Below, piece after piece: positions 1 to 9,691 of a DNA stretch of 64,000 nt. The DNA is from Bin25 sp026709415. Its GTDB lineage: Bacteria; Bacteroidota; Bacteroidia; Flavobacteriales; Flavobacteriaceae. The stretch is from assembly GCA_965200045.1 (NCBI GenBank), contig OZ241330.1, forward strand, positions 1,860,001 through 1,924,000, in the 5' to 3' direction. A model generated the notes under the pieces. That model saw nothing but the letters and a program-made list of their open reading frames with translations. It was not told the origin of the DNA and made no database searches. Position 1 is the stretch's first letter, and each line of letters begins with the position of its first letter. A program made the translations under genes and the position numbers.

Positions 1-89
1 TCAAAAGGACTAAATGCAATTTTTGTTGGTTTAAATGGCTTCATGGCTTCAATCACAATATCTTGTTGTTTTTGGGATAACATATTCAT
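1..89 (-). CDS. partial hypothetical protein, N-terminus only
   Basis: A reading frame on the minus strand starts at an ATG at 87-89 and runs off the window edge after 29 codons. The visible part begins MNMLSQKQQDIVIEAMKPF and goes on to KPTKIAFSPF. The opening loosely resembles small MNT-type nucleotidyltransferases, where a K-P-x-K-I stretch precedes a GSxAR motif. Here the GS is not visible (FSPF instead of FGSF), so the assignment is a guess. Only the neighbouring sequence would settle it. Confidence 0.3.
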   Translation of the reverse strand, partial: MNMLSQKQQDIVIEAMKPFKPTKIAFSPF

Positions 90-432
90 TGAATTATTAA
101 AAACAAAAATAGAAAGATTATAAACTAACTGTCGAAGATATAGAAACCTTTGCATAATAGAAATTGAAAAAGATCTGGATTTTTAAGGGATTTCTTTTTC
201 GTATTCAGCGAATAACTTGGTCCAATCAATACAACACTTCTTTAATTCTGACGTTTTCGTTGCGGTTTTGAGTCATTTTTTTAGATCTGATTAGGATTTT
301 TTGGAGTAATCATTTTTGCATTTGAGCCCTTTTAGTGGAAATCCAAAATTTTAGCGCAAAGGCCCCCTATGTTCAATCCGATATGACGACAAAAATTACT
401 TATGAGACTTTCATCGGATACGTAGTTTAGAA
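90..432. other. intergenic, nothing recognised
   Basis: AT-rich gap between the partial gene at the window edge and the end of lgt. I see no ORF of note, no repeat matching elsewhere in the window and no RNA gene. Confidence 0.5.
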
Positions 433-1296
433 TCAAGAGTTCGTAACAGGACCTTTTCTTATCGATCTAATAATCAGATAAATACCAACAATAATTAATG
501 GAATACTCAACCATTGACCAGTGCTTAAACCAGGGAGATAGTCTTCAATACCTCCTTGCTTTTCTTTCACAAATTCAATGATAAATCGAATGGTGAACAT
601 ACCAGTAAACATCACACCAATGAGATACCCTGGATAATTTCTTTTATCGGTTTTGTATATCCTTCTCAAAAAAAGCCACAGGATAAAGTAACCGATAACT
701 TCATAAAGTTGAGCAGGATGACGAGGTAGGGTCTCATTATTGTTTATAAACACAACACCAAAATCGGTATTGGTGTATTTTCCGACGATTTCAGAATTAA
801 AAAAATTTCCAATGCGTACAAAACAACCGCCAATGGTGATTGGAATCGTGATGCGATCTAAAAGCCAAATAAACGATTGGTATTTGTGTCTAATCTGATA
901 TAACCAAAGACCAACCAAGACCCCAATTACAGCTCCATGAGAGGCCAATCCTTTGTATCCTGAAAAAGCATACCCATCGATTAAACCAAAAAACAAAGAA
1001 GCATTTGGATTTTCTCGAATAGGTAATAAAATTTCTATCAAATGATCTTTATAATAATCCCAACTATAGAAAAAAACATCACCAAGTCTTGCCCCTAACA
1101 AAACGGCAATAACCATGTAAGTGAATAGCGATTCCAATTCAGCAATTTTTACATTTTCATTTTTATAGATATTTCTCATGATGTAATATCCTAGTCCAAA
1201 TGCAACAATAAACATCAAAGAATAGACGTGAATGCCGAAGTCTCCTATTTCAAAAAGAGTTTCACTTGGTTGCCAATTAAATCGATAGAGTATCAT
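433..1296 (-). CDS. lgt: prolipoprotein diacylglyceryl transferase
   Basis: Integral inner-membrane enzyme that transfers diacylglycerol from phosphatidylglycerol to the lipobox cysteine of prolipoproteins, the first step of lipoprotein maturation. The 287-aa product has several hydrophobic segments and the Lgt signature around residues 161-172 (RIGNFFNSEIVG), an ASHG motif with His120, and an RFIIEF motif near the C-terminus. All match known essential positions of the family. A longer frame opens at 1482 but overlaps yidD. The ATG at 1294-1296 gives the normal family N-terminus and leaves a 44-nt gap after yidD, so I chose it. Last gene of the folE-cysS-yidD-lgt run. Several lipoproteins in this window would be its substrates. 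Confidence 0.95.
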   Translation of the reverse strand: MILYRFNWQPSETLFEIGDFGIHVYSLMFIVAFGLGYYIMRNIYKNENVKIAELESLFTYMVIAVLLGARLGDVFFYSWDYYKDHLIEILLPIRENPNASLFFGLIDGYAFSGYKGLASHGAVIGVLVGLWLYQIRHKYQSFIWLLDRITIPITIGGCFVRIGNFFNSEIVGKYTNTDFGVVFINNNETLPRHPAQLYEVIGYFILWLFLRRIYKTDKRNYPGYLIGVMFTGMFTIRFIIEFVKEKQGGIEDYLPGLSTGQWLSIPLIIVGIYLIIRSIRKGPVTNS

Positions 1297-1340
1297 AGAA
1301 AATATTGAGGATGCAAATGTAAATAATAGATTAAAGAATT

Positions 1341-1562
1341 TTATGGAACAGGGTCGTGTCCACAACCACCCCATGGATGACATTTTAATAATCTTTTCAC
1401 AGTTAAAATAAAACCTTTGATAGGACCATATTTTCGAAAAGCCTCTAATGAATATGCCGAACATGTCGGTTGAAATCGACATTTGGGAGGAAAGAGTGGT
1501 GAAATGAGGCGTTGATAGAATAGAATGGCGATGATAAACGGAGAGGACAATATCTTTTTCAT
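1341..1562 (-). CDS. yidD: membrane protein insertion efficiency factor YidD
   Basis: Small (73 aa) membrane-associated protein of the YidD/DUF37 family, thought to assist YidC-dependent insertion of inner-membrane proteins. The family pattern is complete: a hydrophobic start, CRFQPTCSAY, then a basic stretch and CHPWGGCGHDPVP at the end. It starts 4 nt after the cysS stop and is probably co-transcribed with cysS and lgt. In many bacteria yidD sits beside rnpA and yidC; that linkage is not present here. Confidence 0.93.
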   Translation of the reverse strand: MKKILSSPFIIAILFYQRLISPLFPPKCRFQPTCSAYSLEAFRKYGPIKGFILTVKRLLKCHPWGGCGHDPVP

Positions 1563-1566
1563 CGCA

Positions 1567-3048
1567 TCATTTGATTTGATACTCTGTTCCTAAATGAGTA
1601 TCTCTTAATTCAACACCTGATTTAGATAATTCGTTTCTAATCTTGTCTGAAGTGGCATAATCACCATTAACTCTAGCATGCTTTCGAATATCAATGAGAA
1701 TTTCAATCAATTGATTGGATAATTTCGAGTTTTCTTTTTGAGTTAACTCGGATTTTTCTGGTAATAATCCTAATACATCAAACAGAAAAGCATTCAAACT
1801 AGTTTTTAAATTTTGAATTAACTGACCATTGATTTTTTTTCCACTTCGATCTACTTTTTGAATAAATCTAATAGCTATAAAACACTGAGCAATCAATAGG
1901 GGACTATTAAAATCATCATTCATAACCTGATGGCACACTTTCAACCACGATTCATAATCAAAATCCATTTTGTCTGAACCCTGTTTAAGATTATTGAGAA
2001 TATGAAATCCTTCTAACAATTTAGTCAAGCCTTTTTTAGAAGCTTCTAATGCAGATTCACTGATATCGAGTATGCTTCGATAGTGTGCTTGGAGCATGAA
2101 AAAACGCACGACATTGGGAGAGTATGAAGTACTTAATAGATTAGTAGTTCCATCAAAAATATCGTCAGGTAATAAAAAACTACCCGTGGACTTTGACATT
2201 TTTTTCCCATTGAGAGTTAGTAAGTTCCCATGAATCCAATAGTTTACAGGTGGTTTTCCATTAATTGCTGTTGACTGGGCTATTTCACATTCATGGTGTG
2301 GAAACTTTAAATCCATTCCACCGCCATGGATATCAAAGGTCTCTCCAAGATACTTACTGCTCATAGCCGTACATTCTAGATGCCATCCTGGAAAACCATC
2401 ACTCCATGGAGATGGCCATCTCATGATATGCAATGGTTCTGCCTTTTTCCAAAGAGCAAAGTCTTGCGGGTTTTTTTTGTCGTCTTGACCATCCAGTTCC
2501 CTAGTATTATGAACCAACTCTTGGATGTCACGATTACTGAGAATACCGTATTGATGTGATTTATTGTACTTCAGAACATCAAAATAAACAGAGCCATTAC
2601 GTTCATAAGCAAAACCTTTATCAATAATGGATTTGATCAATTCAATTTGTTCAATGATATGACCTGAGGCCGTTGGTTCTATATCAGGAGGAAGAACATT
2701 GAATTTAGATAGGCACCTGTGGAAGTCAAGCGTATATTTTTGAACCACTTCCATGGGTTCGATTTGTTCTAATCGAGCCCTTTTGGAAATTCTGTCTTCT
2801 CCTTGATCGGCATCATATTCAAGATGACCGGCATCGGTAATATTACGAACGTATCTTACCTTGTATCCTATATATCTGAGATATCGAAGAATTAAGTCAA
2901 AAGAAATAAAAGTACGGCAATTCCCTAGGTGTACTTTATTGTATACGGTAGGTCCACAGACATACATGCCCACCCATTTGGGGTGCAATGGCTTGAATTC
3001 CTCTTTCTTTCCCGAAAGAGAATTATAAACAACTAATTTTGAATTCAT
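1567..3048 (-). CDS. cysS: cysteine--tRNA ligase
   Basis: Class I aminoacyl-tRNA synthetase that charges tRNA-Cys in the cytoplasm. The 493-aa product shows the zinc ligand Cys31 (VCGPTVYN), the HxGN form of the HIGH motif at 40-43, further zinc ligands in GWHLECTAMS and HHECEIAQS, and the KMSKS loop in GKKMSKSTGS near residue 290. Length is normal for the family. Its ATG overlaps the folE stop by 4 nt (ATGA), so translation of the two is probably coupled. Confidence 0.97.
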   Translation of the reverse strand: MNSKLVVYNSLSGKKEEFKPLHPKWVGMYVCGPTVYNKVHLGNCRTFISFDLILRYLRYIGYKVRYVRNITDAGHLEYDADQGEDRISKRARLEQIEPMEVVQKYTLDFHRCLSKFNVLPPDIEPTASGHIIEQIELIKSIIDKGFAYERNGSVYFDVLKYNKSHQYGILSNRDIQELVHNTRELDGQDDKKNPQDFALWKKAEPLHIMRWPSPWSDGFPGWHLECTAMSSKYLGETFDIHGGGMDLKFPHHECEIAQSTAINGKPPVNYWIHGNLLTLNGKKMSKSTGSFLLPDDIFDGTTNLLSTSYSPNVVRFFMLQAHYRSILDISESALEASKKGLTKLLEGFHILNNLKQGSDKMDFDYESWLKVCHQVMNDDFNSPLLIAQCFIAIRFIQKVDRSGKKINGQLIQNLKTSLNAFLFDVLGLLPEKSELTQKENSKLSNQLIEILIDIRKHARVNGDYATSDKIRNELSKSGVELRDTHLGTEYQIK

Positions 3049-3722
3049 CCGAATTCAGTTTCCAAAGAAATGGACTTTAAAAATTCTTCTTTAGTGGTTT
3101 GTTGTTTGAATTGGCCTTCAAAGAGACTCGTGACCGTGGAACTATTGGCATCTCTAATACCTCTATAATTGACGCATAGATGTTTGGCTTCCACAACACA
3201 AGCAACATCTTCTGATTGCATCACAGATTTTATTTCATTGACAATTTGATAAGTCAATCGCTCTTGAACTTGGGGGCGTTTGGCATAAAAATCCACGATT
3301 CGATTGATTTTGGATAAACCTACCACTTCGTTATTTTTAGGAAAATAAGCGACGTGAGCTTTTCCAATGATGGGAAGCAAATGATGTTCACAAGTAGAAA
3401 AAATGGAAATGTTTTTGCTAACAATCATTTCGCCATAATCGTAGTTCTTTTTAAATTTTGATACAGATGGTTTATTCTCAATAGATAGTCCATAGAATAG
3501 TTCTTTTACCCACATTTTTGCTACTCGGTATGGCGTTTTCGATAAACTAGAATCGTTGGTATCCAATCCAAGGATTTCCAAAATTTCTTTTACTCTAGGT
3601 TGAATTAATTCAATTTTTTTCTCTGGAGTTAATTCGGGCATACTATTATTAAAAGGAGTATCAAGACTCTCGCAAATAGTGCAATCTTCATCCTCTAATA
3701 CATCAATTATTTCTTTTTTCAC
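3045..3722 (-). CDS. folE: GTP cyclohydrolase I FolE
   Basis: Converts GTP to 7,8-dihydroneopterin triphosphate, the first step towards tetrahydrofolate. The 225-aa product carries the catalytic zinc site CEHHLLP (Cys111, His113-114) and the second cysteine in KHLCV, plus the conserved RPQVQERLT and TSLFEG segments. About 30 extra residues with two cysteines precede the normal start of the fold. First gene of the folE-cysS-yidD-lgt operon, with a TAATTTTG promoter box just upstream at 3742-3749. Confidence 0.96.
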   Translation of the reverse strand: MKKEIIDVLEDEDCTICESLDTPFNNSMPELTPEKKIELIQPRVKEILEILGLDTNDSSLSKTPYRVAKMWVKELFYGLSIENKPSVSKFKKNYDYGEMIVSKNISIFSTCEHHLLPIIGKAHVAYFPKNNEVVGLSKINRIVDFYAKRPQVQERLTYQIVNEIKSVMQSEDVACVVEAKHLCVNYRGIRDANSSTVTSLFEGQFKQQTTKEEFLKSISLETEFG

Positions 3723-3741
3723 TGATAAATTTTAGTTGGAG

Positions 3742-3749
3742 CAAAATTA
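3742..3749 (-). promoter_or_regulatory. predicted -7 box (TAATTTTG) for folE operon
   Basis: Matches the Bacteroidota sigma-A -7 consensus TAnnTTTG. It lies about 20 nt upstream of the folE start codon. No clear TTG -33 element is seen at the usual distance. Confidence 0.5.
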
Positions 3750-4341
3750 CTCATTTTAATTCCTTAGAATTGAATAATCTTAGCTACGGCAACGTTATTG
3801 TTCAAATGATTGATTTTCAATAAATGCCATTTCTGGTTGGCCGTTGTTCTTTAAATCAGATCGTTTATTATTCGTTTTCTTCTGATGTATTGACTTATTT
3901 TGATTAATCTGAATCAAGAATTTTACAAATTTGTTACTCTAAATTCAATTCACCTTAAATTCAAAAGGATTTGTTTTAGACTTTCATGATATCCAAATAC
4001 CTTTCTGTAGACATTTCAATTAAAATATCATGTCTCCCAAGAATGATGGAAGAACAACAAATCACAATTGATGAGAGTAGATGAAGGAACCAACCGTAGT
4101 ATTTTTATTGAGTCAGTTTTTTTGCCACGTTAATGAGATAGTTAAATGACTAAGCTACAAATTATTCTCAATGCACAAATTCTCCCCCATTTGATGGGAA
4201 TAGTCAATCGGGCTATTTCTTAATTCAAACTGTAAAAGAATAATCTGTGATTCAACCTCGAAGAATAAATGCAAGAATATTTTCCAAAAGTGTAATCTTA
4301 GAGTCCTATATGTATGGGGTTGAAACTTTAAATTACAATGA
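3750..4341. other. long intergenic region, nothing recognised
   Basis: About 590 nt of AT-rich sequence between the end of the FadL-type porin gene and the folE promoter. No ORF with codon-like character, no repeat shared with the mobile elements and no tRNA. It must hold the 3' end of the porin transcript. I could not identify a hairpin with a T-tract. Confidence 0.4.
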
Positions 4342-5913
4342 CTAAAGAAATTTAAAATGATAGCTTAAGAAAAGACCAAAAGGTTTCTTTTCCAATTGAT
4401 ATGAAAAGGGATTTCCTTGTGAATCGTAGTAATTAGTGTAGAACTGATGGTTTGTAGTTCTAGAGTCTACAATCATAGCCGCATTGATTTGATGTGGTCC
4501 GAATTTATAGCCTAAACCAGCTGTAAATCCTTGATTTGGTTCATTTGAGAAATTGGCAAAAGGAGAAGACTCACTAAAGTAACCGCCTCTTAAACTGAAC
4601 CGACTCAACTGAATCTCACCTCCAACTCTTAATATTGAATGAGTTTGGAAGTAGGTGTTTATCAATTGATTGGTGACACTAAATGCATCAGAATTCGGAA
4701 ATTCTGGATCAGAAAATTTAGAATTTTGTAGTGGTTGCAGGCTATAATCAACAGAGATCAACCCTCTTTGACCAAATACAAAAGCTGCACCAAGAGAATA
4801 CTTTGCAGCAATTCTTAGAGTATGTGGTGGGTAGATATTCAAAATGTTGGGATCAATAGGATCAAGGAGTTCATCGTTGACTACAATTTCATTTTGGACG
4901 AATTGACTGGTTTCATCTTCAAAATCAATCCATTTGGGTGTTTCATAGGTCAACCCAACTCTCAAAAAATCAGATAATTTGGCTAAGGCCCCTATTTGGA
5001 AAGAATAACCGATACCTAAGGTAGAAAAGTTGTTGACAAAATTGATTTCTGAATATGGTGAATTAACATCATGGCCCGTTTCCAAATAATCACTGATTTC
5101 TTTATATCGAAACCAATCAATATTAATATTGGCACCAAAATAATAACGATTTTGCAATTCAAATGCAAAATTTAAAGTCATTTGATGATTAATCCCACTT
5201 TGGTTGTAGATAAATTCTTGTTCTAATGGAACTTGTTGATACTCTGACAAAGCCGATACATATTCGGTACTATTGGGGGTATCTTCAATAGATTCAATCA
5301 AATAAGATTGAAATCCTAATAAAGATTGCTGTGCAGAATACCCAACATCTTCACCTAAATCACCATATCTGCCTGATAAATCTTCATCTTTTCTGAGAAT
5401 TAATTCATCTAATTTAATTCTTGATCCATTGGCATGATTCACGAAATATGAATCGATTCCAATAGTATTTTCTCCGTTGACAACAAAATCATTTTTGTAA
5501 TAATTCCTTCCACTGTAAAAAATACCAATTGTGAACTTGTTGCTGCGGTTGTTTTGACTATAAGTCATCGATTCTAATGGGAAAATAAAAGAGGCCTGGC
5601 CCAAACTAAAAACATCAGATTCATCACCTGTCATGGTCGTTGCCGTATTCCCATAAATGGATTTGGTGTTTTTATTGTCATAAAATAGCGTCCCTTGAAA
5701 CTCACCGTTCAAATAAATGGCACTGCCTGCAGGATTGGAAATAACTCCAGAAGGATCACCTCCCAATGCTTGAAACGCACCTCCCATAGCCACGAAACGC
5801 GCTGATCCACTGAGTGGTGATTGAGAAAATGTAAAAACATCATTGACGTTTTGTGCATTTAGCAACACGCCCCCAGCTATCAAATTTGCAGCAAAAATCA
5901 GAAAGTATCTCAT
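4342..5913 (-). CDS. FadL/OmpP1-family outer-membrane transport protein
   Basis: Predicted outer-membrane beta-barrel for hydrophobic substrates. After a signal peptide (MRYFLIFAAN to LLNAQ), the family's N-terminal hallmark is clear: SARFVAMGGAFQALGGDPS followed by SNPAG. The C-terminus ends in alternating aromatic residues with a terminal FKFL, as expected for a barrel recognised by BamA. An in-frame ATG lies 15 nt upstream at 5928, but the start at 5913 begins directly with the signal peptide. It follows the aromatic-rich lipoprotein gene in the same direction and is probably co-transcribed. Substrate unknown. Confidence 0.85.
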   Translation of the reverse strand: MRYFLIFAANLIAGGVLLNAQNVNDVFTFSQSPLSGSARFVAMGGAFQALGGDPSGVISNPAGSAIYLNGEFQGTLFYDNKNTKSIYGNTATTMTGDESDVFSLGQASFIFPLESMTYSQNNRSNKFTIGIFYSGRNYYKNDFVVNGENTIGIDSYFVNHANGSRIKLDELILRKDEDLSGRYGDLGEDVGYSAQQSLLGFQSYLIESIEDTPNSTEYVSALSEYQQVPLEQEFIYNQSGINHQMTLNFAFELQNRYYFGANINIDWFRYKEISDYLETGHDVNSPYSEINFVNNFSTLGIGYSFQIGALAKLSDFLRVGLTYETPKWIDFEDETSQFVQNEIVVNDELLDPIDPNILNIYPPHTLRIAAKYSLGAAFVFGQRGLISVDYSLQPLQNSKFSDPEFPNSDAFSVTNQLINTYFQTHSILRVGGEIQLSRFSLRGGYFSESSPFANFSNEPNQGFTAGLGYKFGPHQINAAMIVDSRTTNHQFYTNYYDSQGNPFSYQLEKKPFGLFLSYHFKFL

Positions 5914-5945
5914 GGCTCTACCATCCATTGATTACCGTTTTTTAA

Positions 5946-7409
5946 TCAGTTTCTTCGTCCAGAAGAAGATGACCTTCCTCTAGAATTTGAAGAAGACGAT
6001 CTAGAACTACTATATGTTGACCGACTTGATTGACTTCTTGAAACACTATTGGACCTGGAAGAACTTTTAAATGAAGCGTTACTGGATTGATAACTTCTTG
6101 AGGTTTTTGGCTGAGAATATCGACGTTGAGCTTGGGTTGCATGACTATTTGATCTAGTATAGTTAGAACTAGATGAGGATCTATGCTTAGATTGCCTTGA
6201 TTTTGTAGCAGCGGTCGACGGTTGTGAGTCAATTCGTTTTACGGAAGAGGATGGTCTTTGATTTGATTGAACATTGGCTTGATAATTTCGTGTTGTCCTA
6301 GGTTGAATGTATCTAGTATTTGAATTAAGGCTTGATTTTCTTTGAGAATTTACTGAAGAATTTGGAGTATTTCTTGATGACGAAACTTGATAACGAGGGG
6401 TATTCACACGGCTTTTTCTTTGAATATTTTGACGGACATCACTTGAATTGGTTGATCCAGATCGCGTACTTGAGGTAATGGCGTTGGTCCTATTTGAATT
6501 TCCTTGAGATGTTGTCACCTCTGAACTAGCGGATTCTGATCGTGTCAATATGGGATTTGGTGAACCATAGTATCTTGGTGTTACCAAAGAAGATTGCAAA
6601 CGAGAAAAAGCCAGTTGTGTCGATATAGAATTTGGAACTGAAGATGTGTTTTTGGGCTCTTTAGCTTTTCTGGTTTTTCTGTTTTGAGATTCACTGGGTT
6701 GAACCGGTTGGTTTCTTCGGTTTCTCACATAAGAAACCCCTGCATATCCTTCAGTTCGATAATTTCGGTATGCTACTGGATACCCCCATCCATGTCCGTA
6801 ATAGGGATATGGATTCCAAAATCTATAGGGACTCGGCGACCAATAATTTGAGTATCCATACTCATACCCCAAATAGGGATTAAAAGCAAAAATAGGGGAG
6901 TGCCAGCGATGACTCCATGGATGATAAAAACGATGCCAAGAATGATAAAACCTTCTATTGTAGGGAAAGAAAAATCGATTTCCGTATCCATAATAGGGAC
7001 GGAATCCAAACCCCCAAGGTCGATCATAAAAGCCAAATTCATAATCGAATGGGTGATAATCATTGATAATGATCCTAGTGGTGGACTTCGTTTGACCCCA
7101 AGGTCCATAAGTCTGATAATCTTGGGAGGCAGCATAATCTTCTAAGTCAACATGTAACGAATCACGAGATAGCGCTTGATCATACTGGGAGAAAGATTCT
7201 TGTTCTGAAAGATTATTAAAGTAATTTTTATAAAACGAAGATTTAGTTCTTTTAGGGGTATGGGTATGCTGGATTTCAATTTGACGATATCCATAAATGC
7301 CATCAGCAGGCACACTAGCGTAATATCCACTGCATCCTCCCAATACAAAACCTAGTAAAACAATGATTCGAAACACTGATTTTGATTTTAATAAAACTAT
7401 TGTTTTCAT
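5946..7409 (-). CDS. aromatic- and Ser/Arg-rich lipoprotein, function unknown
   Basis: The 487-aa product begins with a lipoprotein signal peptide whose lipobox is LGGC (Cys26). Residues about 115-225 are extremely rich in Tyr, Trp, Phe, His, Pro and Gly (runs such as RPYYGYGNRFFFPYNRRFYH). From about 230 to the end the sequence is low-complexity Ser/Arg/Asn/Thr/Gln, ending SSGRRN, and very basic. This looks like a surface- or periplasm-exposed, largely disordered protein. It is directly upstream of the FadL-type porin and divergent from proS. I do not recognise a named family and propose no reaction. Confidence 0.75.
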   Translation of the reverse strand: MKTIVLLKSKSVFRIIVLLGFVLGGCSGYYASVPADGIYGYRQIEIQHTHTPKRTKSSFYKNYFNNLSEQESFSQYDQALSRDSLHVDLEDYAASQDYQTYGPWGQTKSTTRIIINDYHPFDYEFGFYDRPWGFGFRPYYGYGNRFFFPYNRRFYHSWHRFYHPWSHRWHSPIFAFNPYLGYEYGYSNYWSPSPYRFWNPYPYYGHGWGYPVAYRNYRTEGYAGVSYVRNRRNQPVQPSESQNRKTRKAKEPKNTSSVPNSISTQLAFSRLQSSLVTPRYYGSPNPILTRSESASSEVTTSQGNSNRTNAITSSTRSGSTNSSDVRQNIQRKSRVNTPRYQVSSSRNTPNSSVNSQRKSSLNSNTRYIQPRTTRNYQANVQSNQRPSSSVKRIDSQPSTAATKSRQSKHRSSSSSNYTRSNSHATQAQRRYSQPKTSRSYQSSNASFKSSSRSNSVSRSQSSRSTYSSSRSSSSNSRGRSSSSGRRN

Positions 7410-7442
7410 CTTTAGGGAGAATTTAGTGAATTATTGAATAAT

Positions 7443-7450
7443 TAAATTTG
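7443..7450 (+). promoter_or_regulatory. predicted -7 box (TAAATTTG) for proS
   Basis: TAnnTTTG match about 47 nt upstream of the proS start codon in the divergent intergenic space. Confidence 0.45.
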
Positions 7451-7496
7451 TCGGCCATATGGTTTAAAATATTTCAAAAGTTATGCCAAAGTTATT

Positions 7497-8975
7497 ATGT
7501 CGAAAAGTTTAACACCAAGGTCGCAAGATTATTCTAAATGGTACCATGACTTAATTGTCAAGGCAAATCTGGCTGAAAACTCCGCTGTGCGTGGTTGTAT
7601 GATTATAAAACCAAATGGGTTTTCGATTTGGGAAAAGATGCAAGCACAGCTTGATGAGATGTTTAAGGCCACCGGGCATCAAAATGCATATTTCCCTCTT
7701 TTCGTTCCTAAATCATTATTTGAAGCCGAAGAAAAAAATGCTGAAGGATTTGCCAAAGAATGTGCCATTGTCACGCATTACAGACTAAAAAATAATCCGA
7801 CGACAAAAGGGAAGCTCATGGTTGATCCCGAATCAAAGCTCGAAGAAGAACTGATTGTAAGACCAACTAGTGAAGCTATTATTTGGAATACCTATAAGAA
7901 TTGGATACAATCTTATCGTGATTTACCCATTTTATTAAACCAATGGTCTAACGTTGTGCGTTGGGAAATGCGTACTAGATTATTTTTACGTACCTCCGAG
8001 TTTTTATGGCAAGAAGGACACACCGCCCATGCTTCAAAACAAGAAGCGTTAAAAGAGGCACAACTTATGAATGAGATTTATGCTGACTTTGCTGAAAATT
8101 ATATGGCTATCCCCGTATTACAGGGCACTAAATCTGAAAGCGAAAAATTTGCTGGAGCGGAAATAACCTATTGCATTGAAGCATTGATGCAAGATGGGAA
8201 AGCTCTTCAAGCCGGCACTTCTCATTTTTTAGGTCAAAATTTCGCCAAAGCTTTTGATGTGAAGTTTGCAACAAAATCGGGAACTCTCGATTACGTTTGG
8301 GCCACTTCTTGGGGTGTTTCAACCCGATTGATGGGTGCACTGGTCATGACCCATGGCGATGATCAAGGATTGGTATTGCCTCCCAATTTAGCCCCCATTC
8401 AAATCGTAATCATTCCAATCTATAAAAATCAAGAAGAACTGCAAAGGATTTCTGAGCTGGCCAACCAGATGGTTGATCAGTTTAGCAGTAAACAATATCG
8501 TATTAAATACGATGATCGAAAAAATCAAAAACCAGGCTTTAAATTTCATCAGTATGAACTTGAAGGTGTTCCGCTCCGGATTTCATTGGGCCCTCGCGAT
8601 CTTGAAAAAAATCAAGTCGAAATCAGTTATCGGTTGACTTTAGAAAAAGAACTCATACCCGTTGATCAATTGATCCCCTATGTTGAAAAAAAGCTTTCTT
8701 CAATGCAAAAAGAGATGTTTCAAAAAGCTTTAAAATTTCAACGTGATAATACTTTTGAAGCCAATTCTTTTGATACATTTCAAGACATATTGAATCAAAA
8801 AGGCGGTTTTGTTTTGGCTCATTGGGATGGTAGAGAGGAAACAGAAAAAGAAATTCAAGCCAAGACAAAAGCTTCGATAAGATGCATTCCAAAAAATCAG
8901 ACGGTAGAAAAAGGAACATGCATTCTTAGTGGGAAACCATCCAATGGAAGGGTTGTGTTTGCAAGAGCTTATTAG
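7497..8975 (+). CDS. proS: proline--tRNA ligase (archaeal/eukaryotic-type)
   Basis: Class II synthetase charging tRNA-Pro. At 492 aa it lacks the large editing insertion of the classical bacterial enzyme and matches the shorter archaeal/eukaryotic-type ProRS. Class II motif 2 is seen in RTSEFLWQEGHTAH, the proline pocket in VRPTSEAI, and motif 3 in the central part. The anticodon-binding domain follows residue 290, and the protein ends in the typical ARAY with a C-terminal tyrosine. It is convergent with the NRDE gene, with only 2 nt between the stop codons. Confidence 0.96.
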   Translation: MSKSLTPRSQDYSKWYHDLIVKANLAENSAVRGCMIIKPNGFSIWEKMQAQLDEMFKATGHQNAYFPLFVPKSLFEAEEKNAEGFAKECAIVTHYRLKNNPTTKGKLMVDPESKLEEELIVRPTSEAIIWNTYKNWIQSYRDLPILLNQWSNVVRWEMRTRLFLRTSEFLWQEGHTAHASKQEALKEAQLMNEIYADFAENYMAIPVLQGTKSESEKFAGAEITYCIEALMQDGKALQAGTSHFLGQNFAKAFDVKFATKSGTLDYVWATSWGVSTRLMGALVMTHGDDQGLVLPPNLAPIQIVIIPIYKNQEELQRISELANQMVDQFSSKQYRIKYDDRKNQKPGFKFHQYELEGVPLRISLGPRDLEKNQVEISYRLTLEKELIPVDQLIPYVEKKLSSMQKEMFQKALKFQRDNTFEANSFDTFQDILNQKGGFVLAHWDGREETEKEIQAKTKASIRCIPKNQTVEKGTCILSGKPSNGRVVFARAY

Positions 8976-8977
8976 GA

Positions 8978-9691
8978 TTAATGAAATTCTCTAATGGTTC
9001 TGTGATGGGTAATTAAATCTTTGTATATCAATTTTTTATTTTCTCTATTGACCGATAGTGAGGTGATGCTAATGGTTTGAATCGGAAATTGTTGTTGATA
9101 GGAATGAAAATTGGTGCTTTTAAAAGGTTGCACGAATTGAGTTTCATGCATTTTGAAGACGGCATCTTGATTGATTTCTTGGTTTTGTTTTAACCCATCT
9201 TGGAAAATTTTTAGGTTGTTGGTATGTTTTTCTGAATTATAAAGTGATAACGAACTCCAAATTTGTTCCTTCTGACTATCGACTTTTTTTGTAATGAGGT
9301 GTTGGCCATCCCAATAATAGACTAAAAATTGAATATCCGATGATTTATAATCCACCAATAGGTATTCAAATGGGGCTAAACCTTGAAAATGATAGGCTGT
9401 GAGTTTTCCATTAAAATGTCTTCTAGTCAGATGATTGCGTAAAAATACGCCTCTAGATAAAGAGCTTTTTTTATCATGGGGGTGTTGTGCATTTAAAACA
9501 CATCCGATTTTTAATTGACTACAATTCACGCCAAACCATGTCCCTCCAGCAACTTTATCTCTTGGGTAAATTAAAGTCTGATTATAAGAGTAATAATAAT
9601 CAGGAGCTACCGTCGGACGATTGGGGTTTTCATCTCGATTTGATGTCAGTATAAATCCAGTTTTAGTTGGCACATAGGTTACGATGCACAT
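8978..9691 (-). CDS. NRDE family protein (TANGO2-like)
   Basis: 237-aa cytoplasmic protein starting MCIV, with SNRDEN near residue 18 and GGTWFG near residue 50. These define the NRDE/TANGO2 (DUF833) family. The conserved Cys2 suggests an N-terminal-nucleophile fold, although the activity of bacterial members is not established. It overlaps the preceding DinB-like gene by 13 nt and is the last gene of a five-gene minus-strand operon (YHS, DoxX, ATP-grasp, DinB-like, NRDE). Confidence 0.88.
   Translation of the reverse strand: MCIVTYVPTKTGFILTSNRDENPNRPTVAPDYYYSYNQTLIYPRDKVAGGTWFGVNCSQLKIGCVLNAQHPHDKKSSLSRGVFLRNHLTRRHFNGKLTAYHFQGLAPFEYLLVDYKSSDIQFLVYYWDGQHLITKKVDSQKEQIWSSLSLYNSEKHTNNLKIFQDGLKQNQEINQDAVFKMHETQFVQPFKSTNFHSYQQQFPIQTISITSLSVNRENKKLIYKDLITHHRTIREFH

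Noticed and set aside
1297..1482. Longer N-terminus for lgt
   Set aside because: It overlaps yidD almost entirely out of frame and does not look like an Lgt start.
6773..7348. ORFs inside the aromatic-rich lipoprotein gene on both strands
   Set aside because: Shadow frames produced by skewed codon composition of the real gene.
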